Below are positions 8,918 to 17,378 of a stretch of 64,000 nucleotides of DNA, piece by piece (the stretch's first letter is position 1; each line of letters opens with the position of its first letter). The position numbers and the translations under genes are program-made. Source of the stretch: JAVBMJ01 sp031552535 (lineage in GTDB: Bacteria; Bacteroidota; Bacteroidia; Bacteroidales; Rikenellaceae); NCBI GenBank assembly GCA_031552535.1, contig JAVBMJ010000025.1, forward strand, positions 10,077 through 74,076. Reading direction: 5' to 3'. Under the pieces are notes generated by a model that saw nothing but the letters and a program-made list of their open reading frames with translations, had not been told where the DNA came from and ran no database searches.

Positions 8918-10903
8918 GTGTTCCTGACTCTGCTTACAGTACTTCTTTTTTGTTCGCCGTTGATTTTCCTCGCACCCAAACGGTGGAAGGCATGGGGCGC
9001 ACTCACTATCGTCGGAGCGGGCGTTGTCGCCGTGGCCGGAATAGTGGCCGAAGTGTATCGTTTTGGAAACGTTGTGCTGTGGGAAGGACGCAGCCTGATG
9101 TTCGGCGCAGAGAGCCTCGGGGCCGACCCGTTGGCGGCGCTGCTATTGATAGTCATCGCGACCGGCGGAGTGGCCGTAACACTCTATTCGAAAGGATATC
9201 TCAAAGATTACATAGAGCGTCGCAGCGGAGCCCACCTATCGTTGCATTACGTGTCGCTAACGGTGCTTTTCCTGTCGATGATCTTTGTGGTGCTGTGCCG
9301 CGGCGGATTCTGGTTTCTCGCGTCATGGGAGGTGATGACCATCGCGTCGTTCGTGTTGATAATGTTCGACGCGGGGAAGAAGGAGGTACGTAAAGCCGCA
9401 CTGAATTACCTGATATTGATGCATGTAGGCTTCGTATTCATCGTTGCCGGGTTCGTAACACTTCACGCCGCCGGTCTGCCTGCCACGTTCGAATCCATTG
9501 CCCTGTATTGTGCGTCACATAATCCTATGCCGCTGTTTTTGCTGTTCCTCGTTGGTTTCGGCATGAAAGCGGGTGTTTTTCCACTGCATATATGGCTTCC
9601 GGAAGCACACCCGGCCGCCCCGTCGCACATTTCGGCGCTCATGTCGGGCGTGATGATAAAAATGGGGGTATACGGCGTGTTGCGCACGGCCATGGGCCTC
9701 GGAGCCGACCATTACGCCACGGCGGGAACCATACTCTTTGCCTTAGGTGCGGTCACAGGCATCTACGGCGTGCTGCTGGCGGCCATACAAACCGACATTA
9801 AACGTTTGCTGGCCTATTCGAGCATCGAAAACATCGGGATAATATTTCTTGCCACCGGAGCATGGTTGATGGCGCTCGGTACAGGGAATACATTTGCAGC
9901 GCTGTGCGCACTGTCGGGAGCCTTGTTGCATACTCTCGGGCACTCGCTGTTCAAGGTATTGCTCTTTTTCGGTGCGGGCAACATCTATTCACGGACCCAC
10001 ACCACGGCAATAGAGTCGCTCGGCGGAGTGGCTAAAAAAATGCCGCTGACGGCTGCGTTGTTCGTTTTTGCCACGGCAGCCATCTGTGCCCTGCCTCCGT
10101 TAGGCGGATTTGTCTCGGAATTCATGATCTATTTCGGATTCGCTTCCACGCTTGCTTCCGGGTCGGGAGGAGTACTGGCCGCCCTGGGAGGATTGCTGGC
10201 CTTGTCGCTTGTCGGAGGAATGGTGGTGATAGCCTTTACTAAATTATACGGGGTTGTGTTCCAGGGCACTCCACGCAGTGCAGCCGTAGGTGAAGCCCGC
10301 GAAGCGGAAACAGAGTCGATAGCAGCTGCGGCATTACCTGTGGCGGGCATACTGCTGATAGGCTTTGCGCCGGGAGTTATCGTTCCTAATATCTTCAAAA
10401 TAGCCGCCCGGATGTCGGGCATGGGCGACGCGTCGTACTACACAGGCAAAATCGCAGACATTATGGAGGGCATATCGGCCACCTCGGCAATTCTCACCGG
10501 AATAGTCCTGGTGCTATGGCTGTGGAGAGGCATGGCTTTGCGCAAACGCGCCATAGACCGCGGTCCGACGTGGGGGTGCGGATTCACGGCCCCCAACGCC
10601 AGGATGCAGTACACCGGCGAATCGTTTACCGAGGGGCTGCAAAGCATAGCCACATCGTTGACCAAAACCACCTCGGAAGGCAGTGCGGTGGATAAGGGGG
10701 AAACATTCCCCGGCCGGCATAATTTCGCCATACGCCGCCGCGACAAGATCGAAGGGCTGTTCAACGCCTGGTGGGTGGAACTGCTTAAAATGGTAAATTC
10801 ACGCGTGATGCGCCTCAGGACGGGGAAAGTCAACAATTATGTCCTCTACGCATTGTTGTTTTTCCTGGTGGTACTCATATTGTCATTATTGGGAATGCTA
10901 TGA
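8918..10903 (+). CDS. Hyf-like complex: HyfB/NuoL-type ion-translocating subunit
   Basis: 661 residues with about 15 hydrophobic segments, starting at GTG 8918. It carries the antiporter-type core of NuoL/MrpA/HyfB: conserved Glu138 in SWEVM, Lys217 in GMKAGVFPLHIWLPEAHP and Lys248 in SGVMIKMGVYG. These are the charged residues of the proton or sodium channel in complex I-related membrane arms. It is the first gene of a tight operon and overlaps the next gene by 4 bases. The pump residues look intact even though the catalytic subunits downstream have lost metal ligands. Proton or sodium specificity cannot be told from the sequence. Confidence 0.9.
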   Translation: MFLTLLTVLLFCSPLIFLAPKRWKAWGALTIVGAGVVAVAGIVAEVYRFGNVVLWEGRSLMFGAESLGADPLAALLLIVIATGGVAVTLYSKGYLKDYIERRSGAHLSLHYVSLTVLFLSMIFVVLCRGGFWFLASWEVMTIASFVLIMFDAGKKEVRKAALNYLILMHVGFVFIVAGFVTLHAAGLPATFESIALYCASHNPMPLFLLFLVGFGMKAGVFPLHIWLPEAHPAAPSHISALMSGVMIKMGVYGVLRTAMGLGADHYATAGTILFALGAVTGIYGVLLAAIQTDIKRLLAYSSIENIGIIFLATGAWLMALGTGNTFAALCALSGALLHTLGHSLFKVLLFFGAGNIYSRTHTTAIESLGGVAKKMPLTAALFVFATAAICALPPLGGFVSEFMIYFGFASTLASGSGGVLAALGGLLALSLVGGMVVIAFTKLYGVVFQGTPRSAAVGEAREAETESIAAAALPVAGILLIGFAPGVIVPNIFKIAARMSGMGDASYYTGKIADIMEGISATSAILTGIVLVLWLWRGMALRKRAIDRGPTWGCGFTAPNARMQYTGESFTEGLQSIATSLTKTTSEGSAVDKGETFPGRHNFAIRRRDKIEGLFNAWWVELLKMVNSRVMRLRTGKVNNYVLYALLFFLVVLILSLLGML

Positions 10904-11817
10904 TTACTGGCGTTTTAACTTTCGTACTGCTGCTGTTCCTGTCGCTGTTGATGCCTGGCGTTATCAACCGCGTCAGGGCCCGTCTTTCGGGACGCAAAGG
11001 GATGAGTCTCTGGCAGCATATATATAATGTGGAACTGTTGATGAAGAAAGGGGCGGTATACTCGCCGGCGACCACACTGCTGTTCAGGGTGGCCCCTTCG
11101 GTATACCTCGGGGCGGCGCTGGCGGCATTGCTGTTCATCCCGCTGGGCGGCATGAAGCCTATGATGAGTTTCGAAGGCGATGTGGTTATGGTGGCCTACC
11201 TGTTGGCTCTGGGCCGTGTGGCGCTCATCCTGGCGGCGATGGATACGGCCAGTTCGTTCGAAGGCATGGGCGCGAGCCGCGAGGCGCTCTACGGGGCGTT
11301 GACCGAACCGGCATTCTTCGCCATAGCCGGGACATTGGCATTGGTTACGGGCCAGACGAGTTTCGAGGCCATATTCTCGGGCACGGGCGCCGTCGAAGCA
11401 AATATGACAATAGTACTTTTGTTGCTGACTTACTTACTGTTCAAGATGATAACCGTCGAGGCGGGGCGCATACCGGTCGACGATCCGCGGACCCATCTCG
11501 AATTGACGATGATCCACGAGGTTATGGTGCTCGACTATTCGGGGATCGACCTTGCGATGATCACCATCGGAGGGTGGATAAAAACAGGGGTGCTTTCGGC
11601 TATCGCAGCGGCAACGCTTGCGGGGTGCTTCTGGCCTACCGCCTTGGCCACGGGGTTGATCATGCCATGTATCGCTGTGGCTATCGGTGTGGTCGAGTCG
11701 ATGCAGGCGCGCAACAAACTCTCGCGCAACACGACATACATACTCACAATAGTTTCACTTGCGATAGTGGTATTCTTTGTCGCCTATATGATCATGACCA
11801 ATATCGTAGAAGGATGA
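10900..11817 (+). CDS. Hyf-like complex: HyfC/NuoH-type membrane subunit
   Basis: 305 residues with about eight membrane segments, the family's usual size. The acidic loop AGRIPVDDPRTHLELTMIHE matches the Glu/Asp-rich connecting loop of NuoH/HyfC/EchB, which links the peripheral arm to the membrane ion channels. The start overlaps the previous stop (ATGA, 10900-10903). It anchors the hydrophilic NuoB/NuoD-like subunits in related complexes. A 90-base gap follows, containing a small palindrome (CTTAGA-GTCTG-TCTAAG, 11876-11892) that resembles the ends of the dispersed repeats. Confidence 0.88.
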   Translation: MITGVLTFVLLLFLSLLMPGVINRVRARLSGRKGMSLWQHIYNVELLMKKGAVYSPATTLLFRVAPSVYLGAALAALLFIPLGGMKPMMSFEGDVVMVAYLLALGRVALILAAMDTASSFEGMGASREALYGALTEPAFFAIAGTLALVTGQTSFEAIFSGTGAVEANMTIVLLLLTYLLFKMITVEAGRIPVDDPRTHLELTMIHEVMVLDYSGIDLAMITIGGWIKTGVLSAIAAATLAGCFWPTALATGLIMPCIAVAIGVVESMQARNKLSRNTTYILTIVSLAIVVFFVAYMIMTNIVEG

Positions 11818-11907
11818 GAAACACGAAATGGCGGGTATTGGCCACTACAATTTGCAGCCGGCTTTTACGGCAAGGCTTAGAGTCTGTCTAAGAAAACGAA
11901 TGAAAAA

Positions 11908-12537
11908 ATGATGCTTGCGCTTATCATATTATATGTAGTCACGCTGGTCTACCTTTCGATCACGGAGCGTTACCGCAACTACGCCATGATCGTCGGGCTG
12001 CAGGGGTGGTTGCTGCTGGCGGTGGCGTTGGTGAGGCTCCACGCCGGGAATGTCTTCGAATTGCTGTTCGTAGTGGCCGAAACATTGGTGTTTAAAGCGG
12101 TTATCGTCCCGGTGATACTCTACAGGATCATCCGCAAGACAGGTATCAACCGTGTTGCCACCTCGGGTGCAAGCCAGTTCAATTCGCTCGCAGGGTCGGT
12201 GCTGGCCCTGACAGCGAGTATCATGGTGACTTATTACATGGCCGACAAGGGGATAGACCGCGTGTTCTTCGGCGTGGCCCTCTATGCTCTTCTGAGCGGA
12301 TTGGTGATGATAACGTTGCGAAAAAGGATATTTTCACACCTGGTGGGTTTCCTGGTCATAGAGAACGGGGTATTCCTCTTTTCGATGGCCATCGGGGTGG
12401 AGATGCCGTTTCTGATCAACATAGCCATCCTGCTCGACATCCTTTTGAGCGTGCTGATGCTGGGGATGTTCCTCAGTAAAATAGGAGACAGGCTACATGT
12501 ACTTGATTCCGACACGTTGACCACACTTAAAGATTGA
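11908..12537 (+). CDS. Hyf-like complex: HyfE-type membrane subunit
   Basis: 209 residues with about six membrane segments. It corresponds in size and position to HyfE of hydrogenase-4, whose N-terminal half is NuoK-like. The order B-C-E-F matches the hyf operon except that hyfA and hyfD are absent. Two Met codons are adjacent (11908 and 11911), so the start is uncertain by one codon. An earlier ATG at 11899 is out of frame and stops immediately. The next gene begins seven bases after the stop. Confidence 0.83.
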   Translation: MMLALIILYVVTLVYLSITERYRNYAMIVGLQGWLLLAVALVRLHAGNVFELLFVVAETLVFKAVIVPVILYRIIRKTGINRVATSGASQFNSLAGSVLALTASIMVTYYMADKGIDRVFFGVALYALLSGLVMITLRKRIFSHLVGFLVIENGVFLFSMAIGVEMPFLINIAILLDILLSVLMLGMFLSKIGDRLHVLDSDTLTTLKD

Positions 12538-12544
12538 CCGGGAG

Positions 12545-13945
12545 ATGGTTGCAGTAATCATAACAGCCCTCGTAATATGCGCCGCAATGGTTGCTGTGCG
12601 CAACCGTATGGCCGTATCGGTACTGGGATGGATATTCTTTGCAGTGCAGGCTGCCGCAGCATTATGGTTTGCCTCAGGGAACGGTATCGACACCGTGCAG
12701 GCCGTTTTTTTTACTTACGACCACCTGGGAGCGCTGTTTTTTGTATTGATGGCTTTGGTTTCGCCTGTCGTATTCGCCCATAGCGCTGTTTACCTCAGAG
12801 GAGGGGCGCTAAGGGAATTCAGAATATACAATATTTCACTGGTGCTGCTTTGCGCGTCGATATCGGGAGTCTATTTCGCCAACAACCTGGCCGTGACGTG
12901 GATATTCCTTGAAGCCACGACGCTCGCCACGGCGGGGTTGGTCTACCACCACCGCAACCAGCAGAGTCTCGAGGCCACATGGAAGTACGTGTTCGTGTGT
13001 TCCACAGGCATAGCCATAGCCTATCTGGGAATACTTCTGCTTAGCACGATAGCCGTGAACGGCGAGTTATCGTATGAGAACCTCGCGCGGATGGCCGCCG
13101 GGGGAAACCCGCTGTACATGAAGATAGCGGTGCTGTTCATCTTTGCCGGCTACAGTTGCAAACTTGAAATTTTTCCGTTGTATCCCATTGGTGTCGACGC
13201 AAATACGGCGGCCCCCACCCCTGCTTCGGCATTGATATCGACGGCGCTGGTCAACGGCGGGTTTGTGGCCATGCTGAGGGTTTACCGTGTCATGGCACAT
13301 AGTGAGATATTCCCGTGGGTACGCAGCGTGCTGATCGTTGCCGGAGTGCTTTCATTGCTGGTAGGAGCGCTGTTCCTGAGGCGCACCAACAACTATAAGC
13401 GGCTACTGGCCTACTCGACGGTGGAAAATATGGGAATAGCGGTCATCGGACTCGGAATAGGTGGCGTCGGGATGTTTGCCGCCATACTGCACCTCGTGGG
13501 GCACACATTCATCAAATCGGGGCTGTTCCTGCAAATCGCACGTATCGGGAAGGCGTTCGGCACATATCGTATCAACCGCTCGGGCGACTATATGAACATA
13601 AGCCGGACGGGATCGGTGATGATTATCATAAGCATGGTCCTGCTGACGGGATTTCCGCCTTCGGCGCTGTTCGTGTCGGAGGTTATGACAATGGGGGGAG
13701 CGTTGGCCGAAGGCAAATGGTGGCTCGTTGCGGTTATGGTGGCGCTGATATGCGTGGTGATATACACTATCTGTAACCATGCTTTCAGGCTGTGTTACCG
13801 CCAGATCGGGAAGCCCGGACGTACATTGCCAGGCAATGGCGCCTGGTTATGGAGCGCTTTCGCACTGGTGGTACCTGCCGTGGTGCTCGGCATATGGCAA
13901 CCGGGCTGGTTCATCGACGCGATCAATGCAATTGTGATGTTATGA
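12545..13945 (+). CDS. Hyf-like complex: HyfF-type antiporter-like subunit
   Basis: 466 residues with about 13 membrane segments, NuoN/HyfF-like. It keeps the conserved Glu in FLEAT (Glu123) and a Lys in GYSCKLEIFP (Lys206). The usual WLPDAH stretch that follows is altered to YPIGVDAN, a departure from the antiporter consensus. KRLLAYSTVENMG near residue 300 is the typical second-half motif. The stop overlaps the start of the next gene (ATGA, 13942-13945), indicating translational coupling. Confidence 0.86.
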   Translation: MVAVIITALVICAAMVAVRNRMAVSVLGWIFFAVQAAAALWFASGNGIDTVQAVFFTYDHLGALFFVLMALVSPVVFAHSAVYLRGGALREFRIYNISLVLLCASISGVYFANNLAVTWIFLEATTLATAGLVYHHRNQQSLEATWKYVFVCSTGIAIAYLGILLLSTIAVNGELSYENLARMAAGGNPLYMKIAVLFIFAGYSCKLEIFPLYPIGVDANTAAPTPASALISTALVNGGFVAMLRVYRVMAHSEIFPWVRSVLIVAGVLSLLVGALFLRRTNNYKRLLAYSTVENMGIAVIGLGIGGVGMFAAILHLVGHTFIKSGLFLQIARIGKAFGTYRINRSGDYMNISRTGSVMIIISMVLLTGFPPSALFVSEVMTMGGALAEGKWWLVAVMVALICVVIYTICNHAFRLCYRQIGKPGRTLPGNGAWLWSAFALVVPAVVLGIWQPGWFIDAINAIVML

Positions 13946-15453
13946 AGAGTCTGATTACTGATAACCGGAGCGGATGTATAGCCCTCGGCGATGTTCCGCT
14001 GCTCGACTACAGCGAGTTCCGCCGGGAGGTGTGTGCGATGCTCGACGAAGGATCGTTTCACATTGCGCACTATTTCGCGGCGGAGCGCGACAACCGTTTC
14101 ATACTGTATTGTATCCTTGCCGACGACTCTACCGGCAAGGTACATATCCTGTCGCACGCCTACGACTACTACTCGGAGCAGGAATTGGAGTCCATAACCG
14201 CCGCGCATCACGCCATGCACCCCTTCGAAAGGGAGATCGCCGAATTGCACGGCATACGCTTCAGGGATAACCCGTGGAACAAACCACTGCGCTTCCCGGC
14301 ACACAGGGCCGACAAACACTCGTCGATGGACAACTATCCGTTCTACAGCATCGACGGAGAATCGTTGCACGAGGTCAACGTAGGGCCGATCCATGCAGGG
14401 ATAATCGAACCGGGAGCGTTCAGGTTCATCTGCAACGGCGAAGAAGTATTGCACCTGGAGATAGCCCTCGGTTACCAGCATCGCGGCATAGAGCACTTGA
14501 TATGCGGCACGGACAACAGGTTGCGGCAGGTGGCGCTGGCCGAGAGCATTGCCGGCGACAGCGCCGTTGCCCACGCGTCGGCATATGCCATGACCATGGA
14601 GAAGCTATGCGGACATACCGAAAACGAAGGACTCTGGCTCGAACGCACCATAGCGCTCGAATTAGAACGCCTGGCGATGCACATAGCCGACACCGGAGCC
14701 CTGTGTATGGATATAGGCTACCAGTTGGGGCAGGTGGCTTGCGAAGCGTTGCGCACGATTGTGATCAACACGACCCAGCTGTGGTGCGGCAACCGTTTCG
14801 GCAAAGGACTGATACGCCCCGGGGGGACTCACTATCCGTTGAGCAGGGACCTTGCGATGGTTATCGACGAAAACATCGGCGAGGTGGAGCGGCGTTACGA
14901 CGAGGTACGCGAAGACCTTAAAAATACCCCGTCGCTGTTGGCGCGGTTCGAAGAGTGCGGCACGGTACATCCTGCCCAGGTCCGCGACATAGGTGCTGTG
15001 GGTTTGGCGGCACGGGCCAGCCGCCTGGGACGCGACATACGCTCTACACACCCCTGGGGGGTCTATGGAGGCAGGGTTACGCACATTCCTGTCATCAAGG
15101 AGCAGGGCGATGTGATGGCCCGGTTGATGATGCGCACAAGCGAAGGACGTCAGTCGGCAGAGTATATACGGTCTATGGCAGAGAGTGCAGGACAGGCGGA
15201 ATTACCGCGCCCATCATTGGACGCTACGGCAGCACCCGGCTCTCTGGCTTTCGCGCTGATCGAAGGGTGGCGCGGAGAGGTATGCCACGCCGCGGTGACC
15301 GATGGGAAGGGACGTATTGCGACCTATAAAGTGAAGGATCCGTCGATGCACAACTGGATGGCCCTGGCACTGGCGGTGAGGGGTGAAGGCATTTCCGATT
15401 TCCCGATATGCAACAAAAGTTTCAACCTGTCGTATTGCGGACACGACTTGTGA
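13942..15453 (+). CDS. Hyf-like complex: HyfG-type large subunit lacking Ni ligands
   Basis: 503 residues. The open frame reaches back to 13792, but the ATG overlapping the upstream stop gives the right N-terminus. Residues 1-125 are NuoC-like (ELHGIRFRDNPWNKPL), and residues 140-503 are NuoD/NiFe-large-subunit-like (GPIHAG at 149-153, LGYQHRGIEHL). In true group 4 hydrogenases an R-I-C-G-x-C motif sits where this protein has ESIAGDSAVAHA (201-212), and the C-terminal D-P-C-x2-C is DPSMHNW here (466-472). All four Ni-binding cysteines are therefore missing. This places it with hydrogenase-related (Ehr-like) complexes rather than hydrogenases. The reaction is unknown. Confidence 0.87.
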   Translation: MKSLITDNRSGCIALGDVPLLDYSEFRREVCAMLDEGSFHIAHYFAAERDNRFILYCILADDSTGKVHILSHAYDYYSEQELESITAAHHAMHPFEREIAELHGIRFRDNPWNKPLRFPAHRADKHSSMDNYPFYSIDGESLHEVNVGPIHAGIIEPGAFRFICNGEEVLHLEIALGYQHRGIEHLICGTDNRLRQVALAESIAGDSAVAHASAYAMTMEKLCGHTENEGLWLERTIALELERLAMHIADTGALCMDIGYQLGQVACEALRTIVINTTQLWCGNRFGKGLIRPGGTHYPLSRDLAMVIDENIGEVERRYDEVREDLKNTPSLLARFEECGTVHPAQVRDIGAVGLAARASRLGRDIRSTHPWGVYGGRVTHIPVIKEQGDVMARLMMRTSEGRQSAEYIRSMAESAGQAELPRPSLDATAAPGSLAFALIEGWRGEVCHAAVTDGKGRIATYKVKDPSMHNWMALALAVRGEGISDFPICNKSFNLSYCGHDL

Positions 15454-15678
15454 TCGTGGGACAATACAGCCGTGATCGCGGCCATCTATAGACAGATCCT
15501 TAAGAAGCTGTTTGGATTTGTTAACGAGATTATTTTATATGGTTTTGCCGATGATTTCCCGCGGTGGGATGAGGCGAATAGCGGCCCCTGTTTAACGAAT
15601 CACACCGCGGAAAAGCGCGGAAAAGAGAATAAAAGAACGAGATTAATAAATTCAAAACAGCTTCTAACTCAATCGAAT
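15454..15678. other. intra-operon gap filled by a dispersed repeat
   Basis: 225 bases between the HyfG-like and HyfI-like genes, in an operon where the other gaps are 90 bases or less. Nearly all of it is the repeat at 15503-15665. The repeat happens to be open in the frame of the next gene and would add 69 artificial residues if the first in-frame start were used. Confidence 0.7.
15503..15665 (+). repeat. long copy of the AGAARCTGTTT repeat family
   Basis: A 163-base element with inverted ends AGAAGCTGTTT (15503-15513) and AAACAGCTTCT (15655-15665). Its interior closely resembles the element at 39781-39942, sharing GCCGATGATTT, GATGAGGCGAATAG, TTTAACGAAT and AAAGAGAA blocks in the same order. 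A frame of about 53 codons is open in both copies and in the inverted copy at 40017. The left 22 bases recur exactly, inverted, at 17902-17923. Confidence 0.85.
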
Positions 15679-16497
15679 ATGCTTGCTTCAAAAATAAACG
15701 TTTTCCGCAGCCACGGGGTGCAATACATAAAGCATCTCGGCGATGCCGTGTTGCCGGGTATATTTCGCGGCAGGCCGCGCATCACACCGGGGATTGCCCC
15801 GGGTGAAGCATTGGCTCTCGTATCTGTGTGTCCTTCGGGTGCCATAGGCTACGACGCCGTGTGGATAGACGAACACGACGGTTTACCGATGGCCGTCAAA
15901 GGGCTTTCGATAGACATGGGGCGTTGCGTGTTCTGCGGAGAGTGCACACGGCATAGTCCTGCGCATGTAGCCTTCACAAACAACCACCGGATGGCATCCA
16001 ACACGCGCCACGGATTGGTGGTGGCCGAAAATGGCGGCGATGAAACACCTTTCGACCGTGATGCGGTACGTCGCGAAATTCCGAGGTTGTTTCACAGTGC
16101 GTTGAAGTTGCGTGAAGTAAGCGCCGGAGGCGACAATGCGTCGGAGATGGAACTCAACGCGTCGATGAACGTCAACTTCGACCTGCCGCGTTACGGGATA
16201 GAATTCATGGCCTCGCCTCGCCATGCCGACGGAGTGGTGGTTAGCGGTCCCATTACATCCAATATGGCCCGTCCTCTGGAGATATGCTATAATGCCGTGC
16301 CGCAACCGCGGGTGGTGATCATGGCCGGGGCCGACGCCATCTCCGGCGGGCTTTTCGCGGGCAGCGACGCTTTGGACCGCGGGTTTGTCGCGCGCCACAG
16401 GCCGGACCTTTACCTCCCGGGCAATCCGGTGCATCCGTTGACCTTCATCGACGGGGTGATGAAATTGTGCGGACGGGAGCTGAAAAGATCGAAGTAA
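15679..16497 (+). CDS. Hyf-like complex: fused ferredoxin/HyfI-type small subunit lacking proximal-cluster ligands
   Basis: 272 residues from ATG 15679; the frame runs back to 15472 only through the repeat. Residues 40-100 are ferredoxin-like with Cys51 (VCPSGAI) and Cys83-x2-Cys86-x2-Cys89. These are exactly the four ligands of one [4Fe-4S] cluster in a 2[4Fe-4S] fold; the other cluster's ligands are gone. Residues 145-265 follow the NuoB/NiFe-small-subunit fold (YGIEFMASPRHAD, VSGPIT, LPGNPVHP). The four proximal-cluster Cys are replaced: Asp152 and Ser155 for C-x2-C, Asp219 in AGADA, Asn249 in PGNP. It is thus a HyfH+HyfI fusion with one predicted cluster and no link to the catalytic position. 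Confidence 0.85.
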   Translation: MLASKINVFRSHGVQYIKHLGDAVLPGIFRGRPRITPGIAPGEALALVSVCPSGAIGYDAVWIDEHDGLPMAVKGLSIDMGRCVFCGECTRHSPAHVAFTNNHRMASNTRHGLVVAENGGDETPFDRDAVRREIPRLFHSALKLREVSAGGDNASEMELNASMNVNFDLPRYGIEFMASPRHADGVVVSGPITSNMARPLEICYNAVPQPRVVIMAGADAISGGLFAGSDALDRGFVARHRPDLYLPGNPVHPLTFIDGVMKLCGRELKRSK

Positions 16498-16583
16498 AAG
16501 ATTCTGCGGATAAAAAGGCAAATGCTGCGGTAACGGCAAAATAACACACTCAACAACTATCCAGATTTTATATAAACAGCATT

Positions 16584-17378
16584 ATGAATCAATATCTCGA
16601 CCTGCTGAGGCGAATCCAACAGGAAGGCACACGGAAAAACGACCGCACCGGGACAGGCACCCTGAGCGTTTTCGGCCACCAGATGCGCTTCGACCTCGGG
16701 GCAGGGTTTCCGTTGCTGACCACAAAGAAACTGCACCTGCGTTCGATAATCTATGAACTGCTGTGGTTCCTGCGGGGCGATACCAACATAAAATATCTTA
16801 ACGACCATGGCGTGACGATATGGGACGAATGGGCCGATACAGAGGGTAATCTGGGGCATGTTTACGGTTACCAGTGGCGCAATTGGCCCGCACCCGACGG
16901 CGGTCATATCGACCAGATTGTGCAATTGGTGGGTTCGTTGAAAGATAACCCCGATTCGCGGCGGCACATCGTCAGCGCATGGAACGTGGCCGACATACCG
17001 TCGATGGCCCTTCCGCCGTGCCACGCACTGTTCCAGTTCTATGTGGCCGACGGGCGGCTGTCGTGCCAACTCTACCAGCGCAGTGCCGATGTCTTCCTCG
17101 GCGTACCGTTCAACATTGCATCTTACGCCCTGTTGACGATGATGATGGCGCAGGTCACCGGATTGCAGCCAGGCGATTTCGTGCACACTCTGGGCGACGC
17201 CCACCTCTATATCAACCATCTGGAACAGGCCGGGCTTCAACTATCAAGGGAACCGCGCCCGTTGCCCCGGATGGAGTTGAACCCTGCGGTGGACGACCTG
17301 TTCGAATTCGATTACGAGGATTTCACCCTGACCGGATACGATCCCCATCCGGCAATCAAAGCTCCGATAGCGGTATGA
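16584..17378 (+). CDS. thyA: thymidylate synthase
   Basis: 264 residues, the normal bacterial ThyA length. The active-site Cys is in PPCHALFQFYV, the phosphate-binding Arg in DSRRHIVSAWN, and QLYQRSADVFLGVPFNIASYA is family-typical. It converts dUMP and methylene-tetrahydrofolate to dTMP and dihydrofolate in the cytoplasm. The stop overlaps the folA start (ATGA, 17375-17378), so the two enzymes of the dTMP/folate cycle are translationally coupled. Confidence 0.98.
   Translation: MNQYLDLLRRIQQEGTRKNDRTGTGTLSVFGHQMRFDLGAGFPLLTTKKLHLRSIIYELLWFLRGDTNIKYLNDHGVTIWDEWADTEGNLGHVYGYQWRNWPAPDGGHIDQIVQLVGSLKDNPDSRRHIVSAWNVADIPSMALPPCHALFQFYVADGRLSCQLYQRSADVFLGVPFNIASYALLTMMMAQVTGLQPGDFVHTLGDAHLYINHLEQAGLQLSREPRPLPRMELNPAVDDLFEFDYEDFTLTGYDPHPAIKAPIAV

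Noticed and set aside
13792..13941. Longer N-terminus for the HyfG-like protein
   Set aside because: It would lie entirely within the HyfF-like gene. The ATG overlapping the HyfF stop gives the expected NuoC-like start.
15472..15678. Longer N-terminus for the HyfI-like protein
   Set aside because: The extension is encoded by the dispersed repeat and has no relation to the family.
8918..16497. Annotation as a functional hydrogenase-4 / formate hydrogenlyase
   Set aside because: The Ni-binding cysteines and the proximal-cluster cysteines are missing, and no maturation or formate dehydrogenase genes are present in the window.
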